This document shows positions 51,848 through 62,374 of a stretch of 64,000 nucleotides of DNA, in pieces. The notes beneath the pieces are model-generated. The model saw only the letters and a program-made list of their open reading frames with translations, was not told the origin of the DNA and did no database searches. Location: NCBI RefSeq assembly GCF_050271975.1, contig NZ_CP189850.1, positions 3,054,131-3,118,130 of the forward strand, given 5' to 3'. The DNA comes from Litorimonas sp947503715. Its GTDB lineage: Bacteria; Pseudomonadota; Alphaproteobacteria; Caulobacterales; Maricaulaceae. Numbering within the stretch: position 1 is the stretch's first letter; every line of letters starts with the position of its first letter. Made by a program: the position numbers and the translations under genes.

Positions 51848-54800
51848 CTACGCATCGTCCCCAATCTCACTCGGGAATTCTTCGAGGGACGGTGCGGCGG
51901 CCGCGCGGTCTTCGAGGAATTTCTGGTCGCGGTCATTGGCGAGCTTCTGATACTTGCGGAGGTTCGAACCTGTACCCGCTGGGATCAAGCGTCCGACGAT
52001 GACGTTTTCTTTCAGACCTTCGAGCATGTCTTCCTTACCCTGAACCGACGCTTCCGTGAGGACACGTGTCGTTTCCTGGAAGGACGCCGCCGAGATGAAG
52101 GAACGCGTCTGGAGCGAGGCTTTGGTAATACCGAGCAGGACAGGCACAGCCGTTGCCGGCGTCGCGTTTTTGTCCTTCTCCAACAGGGCCGTATTGACCT
52201 TGTTAAACTCGATCTTGTCCATTTGCTCGTTTTTCAGAAGCGTCGTGTCGCCCACATCGGTGACTTCTACCTTTTGTAGCATTTGACGGACGATCACTTC
52301 GATATGCTTATCGTTGATCGGCACGCCCTGCAGACGGTAGACGCCTTGGACTTCGTCGACGAGATATTCGGCCAGCGCTTCGACACCCATAATCGCGAGG
52401 ATGTCATGTGGCGCAGGATTACCATCGATGAGATAGTCACCCTTCTTCACCATGTCGCCATCCGAGACGAGCATATGCTTGCCCTTGGCGATTAGGAAGG
52501 AACTTGGCTCCGCATCTTCAGCTTCCGGTGTGATCTGGATTTTACGCTTGTTTTTATAGTCGCGCGTAAATTCGATCTTCCCGTCAATATCGGCGATGAC
52601 CGCATCGTCTTTTGGACGACGGGCTTCGAACAGCTCGGCCACCCGTGGCAGACCACCGGTAATGTCGCGCTGTGTCGCGCCGCCTTTGGCGATCCGGGCG
52701 AGGATTGTGCCCGGTTTGACCGTTGCCCCATCTTCGACGGATAGGATCGCACCCACCGCGAGCATATAGCGCGCAATGTTACCATTTGGCAGTTTGATTG
52801 GCTCGCCGTCTTCACCTTCGATCACGGCGACAGGTTGAATGTCTCCGGATTTGGATGAAGCACGCCAGTCAACGATGACCTTGGAGGAGATACCCGTTTC
52901 TTCGTCGGTCTCTTCCTTGGCAGAGACACCATCCACGATATCGAGGAGACGCACGGTCCCGCCGACTTCGGTGATGATTGGGGTCGCATAGGGATCCCAT
53001 TCCGCAAGACGATCACCACGGCTTACAGTCGCGCCGTTTTTCAGCGGCAGACGTGTGCCGTAATCGACTTTGTAAGTCTCCAATTCCTTGCCGTCTTTAT
53101 CGACGATCTGGAATTCCATTTTACGGGCTTTGGCAATGAAGTTGGAGGACGTCTTAATCACGTCTTCCTCGTCATATTTGATCAGGCCTTCGTTAGACGA
53201 TTCAATCACGGATTTATCCGAGACCGAGGCCGTACCACCAATATGGAAGGTCCGCATGGTCAGCTGGGTACCCGGCTCACCAATGGATTGCGCGGCGATA
53301 ACACCAACGGCTTCACCCATATTGACCTTCGTACCACGGGCCAGATCACGACCGTAACAGGTCGCACAGATACCCGTGACCGTATCGCAGGTCAGCGCCG
53401 AGCGAACACGCAGGTTCTGCGCACCAGATTCGTCAATGGCGGCCGCGATGTCTTCGTCAACATAGGTGTTGGCCGGGAACATCAACTCGCCATTGCGCGG
53501 ATCGTGCAGGTCTTCCGCGGTCGTCCGACCCAAGGCCCGTTCGCCGAGGGAGACAACAACGTCACCGCCATCGACAACCGGCTTCAACTCGATACCGTTT
53601 TCTGTGCCGCAATCCTGTTCTGTGACGATGCAGTCCTGCGCGACGTCAACGAGACGACGTGTGAGGTAACCCGAGTTCGCGGTTTTAAGAGCGGTATCCG
53701 CCAGACCCTTCCGCGCACCATGGGTACTGTTAAAGTAATCCATCACGGTCAGGCCTTCTTTAAAGTTGGCCGTAATCGGAGTCTCAATAATCTCGCCTGA
53801 CGGCTTGGCCATAAGACCGCGCATACCCGCCAGCTGTTTCATCTGGTTCTTCGAACCCCGGGCACCGGAATCGGCCATCATAAAGACCGAGTTGATGGTC
53901 TGACGCGGTTTCGCCGCTTCGTCCATCATGGCATCCGCGACTTTGTCCGTACATTTGGACCAGGCATCGACGACTTTGTTATATTTCTCGCCTTTGGTGA
54001 TGAGACCATCCGCATATTGCTGTTCGAATGCATCGGCCAGAGCCTGCGTTTCGTTCACCAATGTGTATTTGGCATCCGGAATAATCATGTCGTCCTTGCC
54101 GAAGGAAATACCGGCCTTCGCCGCCTCCTTGAACCCAAGACCCATCATCTTATCCGCGAAGATCACCGTCGCCTTCTGACCACCGTGGCGATAAACCGTG
54201 TCGATCAGCTTGCCGATTTCCTTCTTCGTCAGAACTTTGTTCACGACGGAATATGGAATCAGGTGATGTTTCGGCAGATATTCCGCCAGTTTCAGACGAC
54301 CCGGAGAGGTTTCCGCGACTTCATATGTCGTTGTGCCGTCTTCCTGTGTGACCGGAAAACGACCTTTGACTTTGGCGTGAAGTGAGACGTGCCCATTATC
54401 GAGCGCCATTTCGAGCTCGGCCATGGAGGCGAACATCATGCCCTCGCCTTTTTCACCGTCGCGCATTAGCGACATGTAATAGAGACCGAGAACGATATCC
54501 TGTGACGGAACAATGATAGGCTTACCATTGGCCGGCGACAGGATGTTGTTTGTGGACATCATCAGGACGCGAGCTTCCAATTGTGCCTCAATCGAGAGCG
54601 GCACGTGGACAGCCATTTGGTCCCCATCAAAGTCAGCGTTAAAGGCCGCACAGACGAGCGGGTGAAGACGGATCGCCTTACCTTCTGTCAGTTTCGGTTC
54701 AAACGCTTGTATGCCAAGCCTATGGAGGGTCGGCGCACGGTTGAGGAGGACCGGATGCTCGCGGATAACCTCGTCGAGGATATCCCAAACTTCAGGACGT

Positions 54801-56017
54801 TCTTTTTCGACCAGCTTCTTGGACTGTTTAACAGTACCGGACAGGCCCTTGGCGTCGAGACGCGCATAGATAAACGGTTTGAACAGCTCGAGCGCCATTT
54901 TCTTTGGCAGACCGCATTCATGCAATTTCAGCTCAGGTCCAACCACGATAACGGACCGACCGGAATAGTCGACGCGCTTTCCGAGGAGGTTCTGACGGAA
55001 ACGACCTTGCTTACCCTTAAGCATGTCGGACATGGATTTCAGCGGACGCTTATTCGCACCCGTAATTGTCCGACCACGACGGCCATTATCAAACAGCGCA
55101 TCAACAGATTCCTGCAACATGCGCTTCTCGTTCCGGATGATGATATCCGGTGCGCGGAGTTCGATCAGGCGCTTCAAACGGTTATTCCGGTTGATTACGC
55201 GACGATAGAGATCGTTCAGATCAGATGTCGCAAAACGACCGCCATCCAGCGGGACGAGCGGGCGAAGTTCCGGCGGGATGACGGGAACGATGGTCAGGAC
55301 CATCCATTCCGGACGGTTGCCGGAGGTCACGAAGGCTTCCAGCAGCTTGAGACGCTTGGAGAGCTTCTTGAGCTTCAACTGCGAGCCCGTCTCCGTCATA
55401 TCGAAACGTGTGCGCTCAATCTCGGCTTCGAGGTCGAGATTTTGCAACATGTCGCGCACGGCTTCCGCACCGATACCGGCGGTAAAGCTATCTTCGCCAA
55501 ATTCAGCCTGCGCTTCGACATATTCTTCCTCAGAAAGAATTTGACGTTCACCGAGTGAGGTCAGGCCGGGCTCTGTGACAATATAGCTTTCAAAGTAGAG
55601 AACGCGCTCGACTTCTTTCAGCGTCATGTTGAGCATCGTCGAAATCCGTGATGGCAGGGATTTCAGGAACCAGATATGCGCAACCGGCGCAGCCAATTCG
55701 ATATGGCCCATACGCTCACGACGGACGCGGGTAACGGTGACTTCGACGCCGCATTTTTCGCAGACGACGCCTTTATATTTCATGCGCTTATATTTGCCGC
55801 AGAGACATTCATAATCTTTGACCGGGCCAAAGATACGCGCACAGAACAGGCCGTCTTTCTCGGGCTTGAACGTCCGGTAATTGATGGTTTCCGGCTTTTT
55901 GATTTCGCCAAAGGACCAGCTCAGGATTTTCTCCGGACTGGCGAGCGAGATTTTAATACGGTCAAAGGTCGGGCCTTCTTGCGCAGGGTTGAAAATGTTC
56001 ATGACCTCTTGGTTCAT
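51848..56017 (-). CDS. rpoC: RNA polymerase beta' subunit (1389 aa)
   Basis: The largest RNA polymerase subunit. The N-terminal zinc site reads CLCGKYKRMKYKGVVCEKCG; the catalytic Mg site NADFDGDQMAVHVPLS is near residue 460; the switch and trigger regions follow (TVMDYFNSTHGARKGLADTA, then QSIGEPGTQLTMRTFHIGG). The length is as expected for alphaproteobacteria. It follows rpoB by 95 bp, where a small CCCCG/CGGGG hairpin lies (56083-56100), and AAAGGA precedes the ATG. Confidence 0.98.
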   Translation of the reverse strand: MNQEVMNIFNPAQEGPTFDRIKISLASPEKILSWSFGEIKKPETINYRTFKPEKDGLFCARIFGPVKDYECLCGKYKRMKYKGVVCEKCGVEVTVTRVRRERMGHIELAAPVAHIWFLKSLPSRISTMLNMTLKEVERVLYFESYIVTEPGLTSLGERQILSEEEYVEAQAEFGEDSFTAGIGAEAVRDMLQNLDLEAEIERTRFDMTETGSQLKLKKLSKRLKLLEAFVTSGNRPEWMVLTIVPVIPPELRPLVPLDGGRFATSDLNDLYRRVINRNNRLKRLIELRAPDIIIRNEKRMLQESVDALFDNGRRGRTITGANKRPLKSMSDMLKGKQGRFRQNLLGKRVDYSGRSVIVVGPELKLHECGLPKKMALELFKPFIYARLDAKGLSGTVKQSKKLVEKERPEVWDILDEVIREHPVLLNRAPTLHRLGIQAFEPKLTEGKAIRLHPLVCAAFNADFDGDQMAVHVPLSIEAQLEARVLMMSTNNILSPANGKPIIVPSQDIVLGLYYMSLMRDGEKGEGMMFASMAELEMALDNGHVSLHAKVKGRFPVTQEDGTTTYEVAETSPGRLKLAEYLPKHHLIPYSVVNKVLTKKEIGKLIDTVYRHGGQKATVIFADKMMGLGFKEAAKAGISFGKDDMIIPDAKYTLVNETQALADAFEQQYADGLITKGEKYNKVVDAWSKCTDKVADAMMDEAAKPRQTINSVFMMADSGARGSKNQMKQLAGMRGLMAKPSGEIIETPITANFKEGLTVMDYFNSTHGARKGLADTALKTANSGYLTRRLVDVAQDCIVTEQDCGTENGIELKPVVDGGDVVVSLGERALGRTTAEDLHDPRNGELMFPANTYVDEDIAAAIDESGAQNLRVRSALTCDTVTGICATCYGRDLARGTKVNMGEAVGVIAAQSIGEPGTQLTMRTFHIGGTASVSDKSVIESSNEGLIKYDEEDVIKTSSNFIAKARKMEFQIVDKDGKELETYKVDYGTRLPLKNGATVSRGDRLAEWDPYATPIITEVGGTVRLLDIVDGVSAKEETDEETGISSKVIVDWRASSKSGDIQPVAVIEGEDGEPIKLPNGNIARYMLAVGAILSVEDGATVKPGTILARIAKGGATQRDITGGLPRVAELFEARRPKDDAVIADIDGKIEFTRDYKNKRKIQITPEAEDAEPSSFLIAKGKHMLVSDGDMVKKGDYLIDGNPAPHDILAIMGVEALAEYLVDEVQGVYRLQGVPINDKHIEVIVRQMLQKVEVTDVGDTTLLKNEQMDKIEFNKVNTALLEKDKNATPATAVPVLLGITKASLQTRSFISAASFQETTRVLTEASVQGKEDMLEGLKENVIVGRLIPAGTGSNLRKYQKLANDRDQKFLEDRAAAAPSLEEFPSEIGDDA

Positions 56018-56112
56018 GTTATTTTCCTTTCAGTTTGGACTTTGCCGCGTCCGGCTTGTCCGTAAAAATTCCAAAGACAACGCCCCGACTTTCGCCGGGG
56101 AATTGGAATAAA

Positions 56113-59100
56113 TTAGCCGTTTGTCAGTTCGACATTGAGGCCCAATGAGCGGATCTCTTTGACCAACACGTTGAACGATTCCGGAATACCGGCTTCAAAC
56201 CCGTCATCACCGCGGACGATGGATTCGTAGACTTTCGTCCGGCCGGCCACGTCATCGGATTTGACCGTGAGCATTTCCTGCAGCGTGTAGGCAGCACCGT
56301 AAGCTTCCAAGGCCCAAACTTCCATCTCACCGAAGCGCTGGCCACCGAACTGTGCCTTACCACCGAGCGGCTGCTGGGTGACGAGGGAGTACGGCCCAAT
56401 CGAACGGGCATGGATTTTGTCGTCCACCAAATGGTGAAGCTTGAGCAGGTACTTATAGCCAACGGTGACCGGACGTGTGAATTTCTCACCCGTGCGACCA
56501 TCATGCAGAACCATCTGACCGGAACTGTGCAGACCCGCTTTTTCAAGCATCTTCACGATATCCGGCTCACGCGCGCCGTCAAAGACAGGGGTCGCAATCG
56601 GCACACCGCCCGTCACATTGGAGGCCAGCTCAAGGATTTCATCATTCTTGCGGGGCAAGGTGATGTCGTCGCCATACACATGTTGGATCGTATCGCGCAG
56701 TGCGGACATATCATTTTCAGCACGGTAATTTTCCAGCGCATCATCAATGAGTTTACCAACACCGGCACAGGCCCAACCCATATGGGTTTCCAAAATCTGA
56801 CCCACGTTCATTCGCGATGGAACGCCGAGTGGGTTCAACACGATATCGACAGCCTGACCTGTTTCCAGGAATGGCATATCCTCGACGGGATTAATTTTGG
56901 AGATGACACCCTTGTTACCATGACGTCCGGCCATTTTATCGCCCGGCTGGAGCTTACGCTTCACCGCAACGAAGACTTTGACCATCTTCATAACACCTGG
57001 TGGCAATTCATCACCACGCTGGAGTTTATCGACTTTATCTTCAAAACGCGCGTCGAGACGGGCTTTGGAGGAATCGTACTGCTCTTTCAGAGCTTCCAAC
57101 TCGCCAATGGCTTGCTCGTCATCGACACCAATGCGCCACCAATCAGAACGCGGCACATCATTGAGGTTTTCCTCTGTGACAGGGCCCTTCTTGAAACCCC
57201 GTGGGCCGGAAACAGCGTTCTTTCCCATCAGTGTTTTCTGGACCGACGCATAGATAGAGCGTTCAAGAATTTTCAGCTCGTCATCGCGGTCCTTACCAAG
57301 GCTCTCGATTTCTTCGCGTTCAATTTGCATCGCCCGCTCATCTTTATCGACACCATGACGGTTGAAGACACGGACTTCCACGACTGTACCCGATGCACCC
57401 GGCTTGAGCTTCAAGGATGTATCGCGAACGTCAGAGGCTTTCTCACCAAAGATAGCGCGGAGGAGTTTCTCTTCCGGCGTCATTGGCGATTCACCTTTTG
57501 GTGTAACCTTACCGACGAGGATATCGCCCGCATGGACCTCGGCACCGACGGCCACAATGCCCGCCTCGTCGAGATTGCGGAGGGTTTCCTCACCGACATT
57601 TGGAATGTCGCGTGTGATTTCTTCCGGCCCAAGCTTCGTATCCCGCGCCATAATCGAGAACTCTTCGATATGGAGTGATGTATAGACATCATCCGTCACG
57701 ATACGTTCCGAAATCAGGATCGAGTCCTCAAAGTTATAGCCATTCCAAGGCATAAACGCGACGAGCACGTTTTTACCCAGAGCCAATTCACCCAGATCGG
57801 TCGACGGACCATCTGCAATGATGTCGCCCTGTTGGATGATGTCGCCAACTTTCACGAGCGGACGCTGGTTGATCGTTGTTGACTGGTTGGAACGCTGGAA
57901 TTTCAGCAGGTTGTAGATATCGACCCCGGACTTTGTGAGGTCTGTTTCCTTCGTTGCACGCACCACGATCCGGCGGGCATCGACCTGTTCGACGATACCT
58001 TCACGTTTCGCAGCAACCGTCGCACCGGAATCGAGCGCCACAACGCTTTCCATGCCGGTGCCGACGAGAGGCGCTTCCGCCTTCAGCAGCGGCACAGCCT
58101 GACGCATCATGTTTGATCCCATCAAGGCGCGGTTCGCATCGTCATTCTCAAGGAACGGGATGAGGGCCGCAGCGACAGAGACAAGTTGTTTCGGCGAAAC
58201 ATCAATAAAGTCGACCTCTTCGCGGGCAACAGGCGTCACATCGCCGTTCACGCGACAGGTTACGAACTCTTCCTCAAGCTCGTTATCCGCCGTCACAGGC
58301 GCGTTGGCCTGCGCAACCGTATAACGCGCTTCTTCCATGGCAGAGAGATAGACGACTTCTTTTGTCAATTTACCTTTATTGATCTTGCGATATGGGCTTT
58401 CGATAAAGCCATATTTGTTCACGCGCGCATGTGTGGCGAGCGAGTTAATCAGACCAATGTTCGGGCCTTCCGGTGTTTCAATCGGACAGATACGACCATA
58501 ATGGGTTGGATGGACATCGCGGACTTCAAAGCCTGCGCGTTCACGTGTCAGACCACCGGGTCCAAGCGCGGAGAGACGACGCTTATGCGTAATCTCGGAG
58601 AGCGGGTTAGTTTGGTCCATAAATTGCGACAGCTGCGAGGAGCCGAAGAATTCACGAACGACCGCGGCAGCGGGTTTCGCATTGATGAGGTCATGCGGCA
58701 TGACCGTTTCAATATCGACGGATTGCATACGCTCTTTAATCGCGCGTTCCATGCGGAGCAGACCAATACGGTATTGGTTCTGCATCAGCTCACCCACGGA
58801 GCGGACACGACGGTTTCCGAGATTATCAATATCATCGATGGACCCAATGCCGTCTTTCAGCTTGGTCAGCGTGTCGACAACGGCAAGGATGTCTTCCTTA
58901 CGAAGGACGCGGATTTCGTCGCCAACATCCTGCATATCCATGCGAAGGTTCATCTTTACCCGACCCACAGCGGAGAGATCATAGCGCTCCCCGTCAAAGA
59001 AGAGCGAGTTGAAGAGATCTTCAGCCGCTTCAGCGGTGGGCGGCTCGCCCGGACGCATGACGCGGTAAATGTCAACCAACGCCCCTTCGCGGCTATCATT

Positions 59101-60198
59101 CTTATCGGCGGCGAGTGTGTTCCGGATATAAGGTCCGACATTGACGTGGTCGATGTTCAGGACGGAAATTTCCTTGATGTCCGCCTCGTTGATCTGCTCC
59201 ATGATTTCCAAGGAGAGCTCATCACCGGCTTCGGCGTAGATTTGACCTGTTTCAGTGTTCACGATGTCCTCAGACGCAAAGCGCTCGGACATTTCTTCAT
59301 TTGAGATGAGGACGGATTTCATACCATCATCAGCCAATTTCTTAGCACCACGCTTTGTCAGTTTGCGACCTGCTGGCGCAACAACTTCGCCTGTTTTCGC
59401 ATCAACCAGGTCACGCAAGAGTTTCGCACCGCGATACTCATCCGCATTGAACGGACGCGTCCAGCCGTCTTTTTTCTTGTCACGTTTAAACGCAATGCTC
59501 TCATAATATTCGTTCAGAATATCTTCGCGCGTCATGCCGAGCGCATAGAGAACTGTCGTCGCGGGCAATTTCCGGCGACGGTCAATACGGGCATAGAGGA
59601 TGTCTTTGGCGTCGAATTCGAAATCGAGCCAGGATCCGCGATAAGGAATGATCCGCGCGGAGAAGAGGAACTTGCCGGAGGAGTGACCCTTACCTTTATC
59701 ATGGGAGAAGAACACGCCCGGTGAGCGGTGCATTTGCGAGACGATCACGCGCTCTGTGCCGTTCACGATGAACGTACCTTTGGCCGTCATGAGCGGGATA
59801 TCGCCCATATAAACGTCCTGCTCTTTAATGTCCTTGACGGAACGGGCACCTGTATCATCGTCGATATCAAACACGACTAGACGCATTTTGACTTTTAGGG
59901 GGGCGGCGTAAGTGATGTCGCGCTGCTGACATTCTTCTTCGTCAAATTTCGGCTTCTCGAAGACGAAGGAGACATATTCCAGAACCGCACGGTCAGAGAA
60001 ATCCCGGACGGGGAAGACGGAGTGGAACACGCCGTTCATACCATCATCGGTTCCGCGATCTGCGTGGTCGATATTTTTTTGCAGGAACTGATCATAGGAG
60101 GATTTCTGAACCTCGATCAGGTTTGGCATCCGGACAACTTCCGGAATACGGCCAAAGCTCTTGCGGATACGTTTCTTGCCAGTGAATGTTAGCGACAT
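56113..60198 (-). CDS. rpoB: RNA polymerase beta subunit (1361 aa)
   Basis: The second large subunit; with beta' it forms the catalytic cleft. It begins MSLTFTGKKRIRKSFGRIPE. The rifampicin region is readable as GSSQLSQFMDQTNPLSEITH with KRRLSALGPGGL after it, and has the wild-type-looking residues. The C-terminus has KFGGQRFGEMEVWALEAYGA. A TTG one codon earlier is possible; the ATG at 60198 is standard. Confidence 0.98.
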   Translation of the reverse strand: MSLTFTGKKRIRKSFGRIPEVVRMPNLIEVQKSSYDQFLQKNIDHADRGTDDGMNGVFHSVFPVRDFSDRAVLEYVSFVFEKPKFDEEECQQRDITYAAPLKVKMRLVVFDIDDDTGARSVKDIKEQDVYMGDIPLMTAKGTFIVNGTERVIVSQMHRSPGVFFSHDKGKGHSSGKFLFSARIIPYRGSWLDFEFDAKDILYARIDRRRKLPATTVLYALGMTREDILNEYYESIAFKRDKKKDGWTRPFNADEYRGAKLLRDLVDAKTGEVVAPAGRKLTKRGAKKLADDGMKSVLISNEEMSERFASEDIVNTETGQIYAEAGDELSLEIMEQINEADIKEISVLNIDHVNVGPYIRNTLAADKNDSREGALVDIYRVMRPGEPPTAEAAEDLFNSLFFDGERYDLSAVGRVKMNLRMDMQDVGDEIRVLRKEDILAVVDTLTKLKDGIGSIDDIDNLGNRRVRSVGELMQNQYRIGLLRMERAIKERMQSVDIETVMPHDLINAKPAAAVVREFFGSSQLSQFMDQTNPLSEITHKRRLSALGPGGLTRERAGFEVRDVHPTHYGRICPIETPEGPNIGLINSLATHARVNKYGFIESPYRKINKGKLTKEVVYLSAMEEARYTVAQANAPVTADNELEEEFVTCRVNGDVTPVAREEVDFIDVSPKQLVSVAAALIPFLENDDANRALMGSNMMRQAVPLLKAEAPLVGTGMESVVALDSGATVAAKREGIVEQVDARRIVVRATKETDLTKSGVDIYNLLKFQRSNQSTTINQRPLVKVGDIIQQGDIIADGPSTDLGELALGKNVLVAFMPWNGYNFEDSILISERIVTDDVYTSLHIEEFSIMARDTKLGPEEITRDIPNVGEETLRNLDEAGIVAVGAEVHAGDILVGKVTPKGESPMTPEEKLLRAIFGEKASDVRDTSLKLKPGASGTVVEVRVFNRHGVDKDERAMQIEREEIESLGKDRDDELKILERSIYASVQKTLMGKNAVSGPRGFKKGPVTEENLNDVPRSDWWRIGVDDEQAIGELEALKEQYDSSKARLDARFEDKVDKLQRGDELPPGVMKMVKVFVAVKRKLQPGDKMAGRHGNKGVISKINPVEDMPFLETGQAVDIVLNPLGVPSRMNVGQILETHMGWACAGVGKLIDDALENYRAENDMSALRDTIQHVYGDDITLPRKNDEILELASNVTGGVPIATPVFDGAREPDIVKMLEKAGLHSSGQMVLHDGRTGEKFTRPVTVGYKYLLKLHHLVDDKIHARSIGPYSLVTQQPLGGKAQFGGQRFGEMEVWALEAYGAAYTLQEMLTVKSDDVAGRTKVYESIVRGDDGFEAGIPESFNVLVKEIRSLGLNVELTNG

Positions 60199-60350
60199 CA
60201 AAGCAACCTTTTCCTTTGCGGGCCTCTCCCCTGCGAGTGTGCACTCCCGCAGATATCAGCCCTTAAATTTCGGCGGAGTTAAACTGCTCCGTCAGTCATT
60301 TTCGATTTTTAACCCGCGTCGAAACATGCGGCCCCACCACAGGCAGGAAC

Positions 60351-60407
60351 GGGCGACACGGGAAAACCCGTGCCGCCCTGTATTTCACGAGGACCGGAAA
60401 CCCGGTC
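60351..60407 (-). promoter_or_regulatory. Strong RNA hairpins in the rplL-rpoB spacer
   Basis: The leftward transcript has a 6-bp stem from 60392-60407 and a 12-bp stem (one G-U) with a UUUU loop from 60351-60378. Neither is followed by a U tract, so an RNase processing site or partial attenuator is more likely than a full terminator. This position is where many bacteria reduce expression of rpoBC relative to the ribosomal genes. The rest of the 222-bp spacer shows nothing clear. Confidence 0.55.
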
Positions 60408-60420
60408 TTCGTCAAAGAGA

Positions 60421-60795
60421 CTACTTGAGCTCGACGGTAGCGCCGGCAGCTTCGAGTTTCTCTTTGATATCGTTTGCTTCTGCTTCCGGCACGCCTTCTT
60501 TGACGGCTTTTGGTGCAGATTCGACCAGCTCTTTGGCTTCTTTCAAGCCAAGACCTGTGATTCCACGAACTTCTTTAATGACGGAGATTTTGTTTCCGCC
60601 GAAAGATGTCATGACAACGTCAAAGTCAGTCTTCTCTTCAGCTGCCGCGCCGCCAGCCGCGCCCGCAGGGCCAGCCATAGCGACAGGTGCAGCAGCTTCG
60701 ATGCCGTACTCGTCTTTGAGGATGTCGTTCAGTTCTTTTGCTTCCAAGATCGTCAATCCGACGAGCTCTTCTGCGAGTTTTTTCACATCAGCCAT
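60421..60795 (-). CDS. rplL: Ribosomal protein L7/L12 (124 aa)
   Basis: The stalk protein that recruits translation factors. N-terminal dimer domain (KLAEELVGLTILEAKELNDI), an Ala/Gly-rich hinge (PVAMAGPAGAAGGAAAEEKT), and the C-terminal factor-binding domain with ISVIKEVRGITGLGLKEAKE. It is 75 bp after rplJ. Confidence 0.98.
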   Translation of the reverse strand: MADVKKLAEELVGLTILEAKELNDILKDEYGIEAAAPVAMAGPAGAAGGAAAEEKTDFDVVMTSFGGNKISVIKEVRGITGLGLKEAKELVESAPKAVKEGVPEAEANDIKEKLEAAGATVELK

Positions 60796-60870
60796 TTGAT
60801 GTTCCTTTTAATGTTTGCCTCGTGATTGAGGCGGTTAGGTTCGAGTTTTTGCGAGAATGATATCGTAAAA

Positions 60871-61383
60871 TCAGGCGTCGGCCTTTTCTTCGATCGCCGC
60901 AATTGCGCCGGACAAGCCTTGCGCTGGCGAAAGAAGTGCGGAGGCGATATTCGTAGCCTGTGACAGCAGACGCTGCGCAGCCATACCAATAAGCTCTTCG
61001 CGGCTTGGCAGTTTAGAAAGCGCTTCGACACCAGCAGGGTCAAAGATTTCCTCACCCATGAAACCGCCGATGATGTTGAAGACTTTCGAATCTTCGGCAT
61101 ATTTCACAGCCACTTTTGGCGCACTGATCATGTCTTCGGCCCAGGCAATTGCCACGGGTCCGGTGAAGTGGTCAGCAGCTCCCTCAAAAGGCTTCCCTTT
61201 CAAGGCAATTTTCGCCAAACGGTTCTTTACGACACGGAGTGTTGCGCCACGCTCACGCATGTCTGCGCGCAACTCCGTCATTTCCGCAACGGTCATGCCT
61301 GAATATTCAGCCAGTACCACGGATCCTGCACCATCAAAGATCTCTTCGAGTTCTTTAACGGCAATCTCTTTTTGAGAGCGGTC
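60871..61383 (-). CDS. rplJ: Ribosomal protein L10 (170 aa)
   Basis: The base of the L12 stalk. The frame opens at 61431, but the ATG at 61383 with AGGAG 8 nt upstream gives the usual start MDRSQKEIAVKELEEIFDGA. The C-terminal helix (GLSGAIAAIEEKADA) binds L12 dimers. It leads rplL and probably rpoBC, with its own leader. Confidence 0.96.
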   Translation of the reverse strand, partial: DRSQKEIAVKELEEIFDGAGSVVLAEYSGMTVAEMTELRADMRERGATLRVVKNRLAKIALKGKPFEGAADHFTGPVAIAWAEDMISAPKVAVKYAEDSKVFNIIGGFMGEEIFDPAGVEALSKLPSREELIGMAAQRLLSQATNIASALLSPAQGLSGAIAAIEEKADA

Positions 61384-61682
61384 CATTTGCGGTCTCCTAG
61401 TTTCAGACATCCACACCATGCGGACGTCCATGAGATACTCACATCTCGTCTGTTGCCAGACGATCCGCGAGCGGTTGTCTGTCCCAGAACTCGAACCACA
61501 ACATTTGACGGCTCACACCGTCGCTAGAAATGGTCTCACTCCGTCTACACTGGACATTAAGTCAGCGTCTTTCTTCAAAGGCGCCAACACCGGTGGTCTT
61601 GGACAGCCCCTCGAAAAGCGAACCTTCCGAGGAGAGTTGGCGGAGGACAAAAGCCCTTCGCCAAATTCTTAAATTAAAATCC
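61384..61682 (-). promoter_or_regulatory. rplJ leader and promoter region
   Basis: 299 bp between rplA and rplJ. In many bacteria this leader mRNA folds and binds the L10-L12 complex for feedback control, and a promoter lies here. The sequence has several short pairing segments but I cannot fold it with confidence; no T-run terminator for the rplKA part is visible. Confidence 0.45.
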
Positions 61683-62372
61683 CTAGTTCGGGACTTCAGC
61701 TGTATTGATCTTTACAGACGGGCCCATCGTGGAGCTCAGAGCTATCTTCTTGACGAAAACGCCTTTTGCACCTGTTGGCCGAGCCTTTTGGATCGCGGCG
61801 AGAAACGCCGTAACGTTCTCTGTCAATTTATCTTCCGAGAAGGAGGCCTTGCCAACGCCCGCGTGGATTACGCCGGCTTTCTCAACGCGGAACTCAACAG
61901 CGCCGCCTTTAGAATCAGCCACCGCTTTCGCGACGTCCATTGTGACCGTCCCGACTTTCGGGTTTGGCATCATGCCCTTTGGACCAAGCACCTTACCAAG
62001 ACGACCGACAAGCGGCATCATGTCCGGTGTGGCAATCACTTTTTCAAACGGCATGTCGCCATTCTGAATTTGCTCGGCGAGATCTTCCGCACCGACAACA
62101 TCCGCACCCGCTGCGCGCGCTTCATCCGCTTTTGCATCTTTGGCAAAAACAGCAACACGAACGGAACGGCCTGTACCGTTTGGCAGATTACACACACCGC
62201 GGACCATCTGGTCGGCATGGCGTGGATCAACACCAAGGTTCATCGCGATTTCGATGGTCTCATCGAACTTCGCCGTAGCATTGCCCTTCACTGTTTTCAC
62301 AGCATCAGCGACTGTCAATTCCGCGTCGCGGTCAAGACCGGCCATTGCGGCCTTATAACGTTTACCCGCCAT
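61683..62372 (-). CDS. rplA: Ribosomal protein L1 (229 aa)
   Basis: Binds 23S rRNA at the E-site stalk. Full length, with the hallmark segments KFDETIEIAMNLGVDPRHAD and GPKGMMPNPKVGTVTMDVAK. It follows rplK by 2 nt, so they are one operon; in many bacteria L1 represses this mRNA. Confidence 0.98.
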   Translation of the reverse strand: MAGKRYKAAMAGLDRDAELTVADAVKTVKGNATAKFDETIEIAMNLGVDPRHADQMVRGVCNLPNGTGRSVRVAVFAKDAKADEARAAGADVVGAEDLAEQIQNGDMPFEKVIATPDMMPLVGRLGKVLGPKGMMPNPKVGTVTMDVAKAVADSKGGAVEFRVEKAGVIHAGVGKASFSEDKLTENVTAFLAAIQKARPTGAKGVFVKKIALSSTMGPSVKINTAEVPN

Positions 62373-62374
62373 GT

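Noticed and set aside
54581..59304. Long antisense frames inside rpoC and rpoB
   Set aside because: Shadows of highly biased genes; the sense products are unmistakable.
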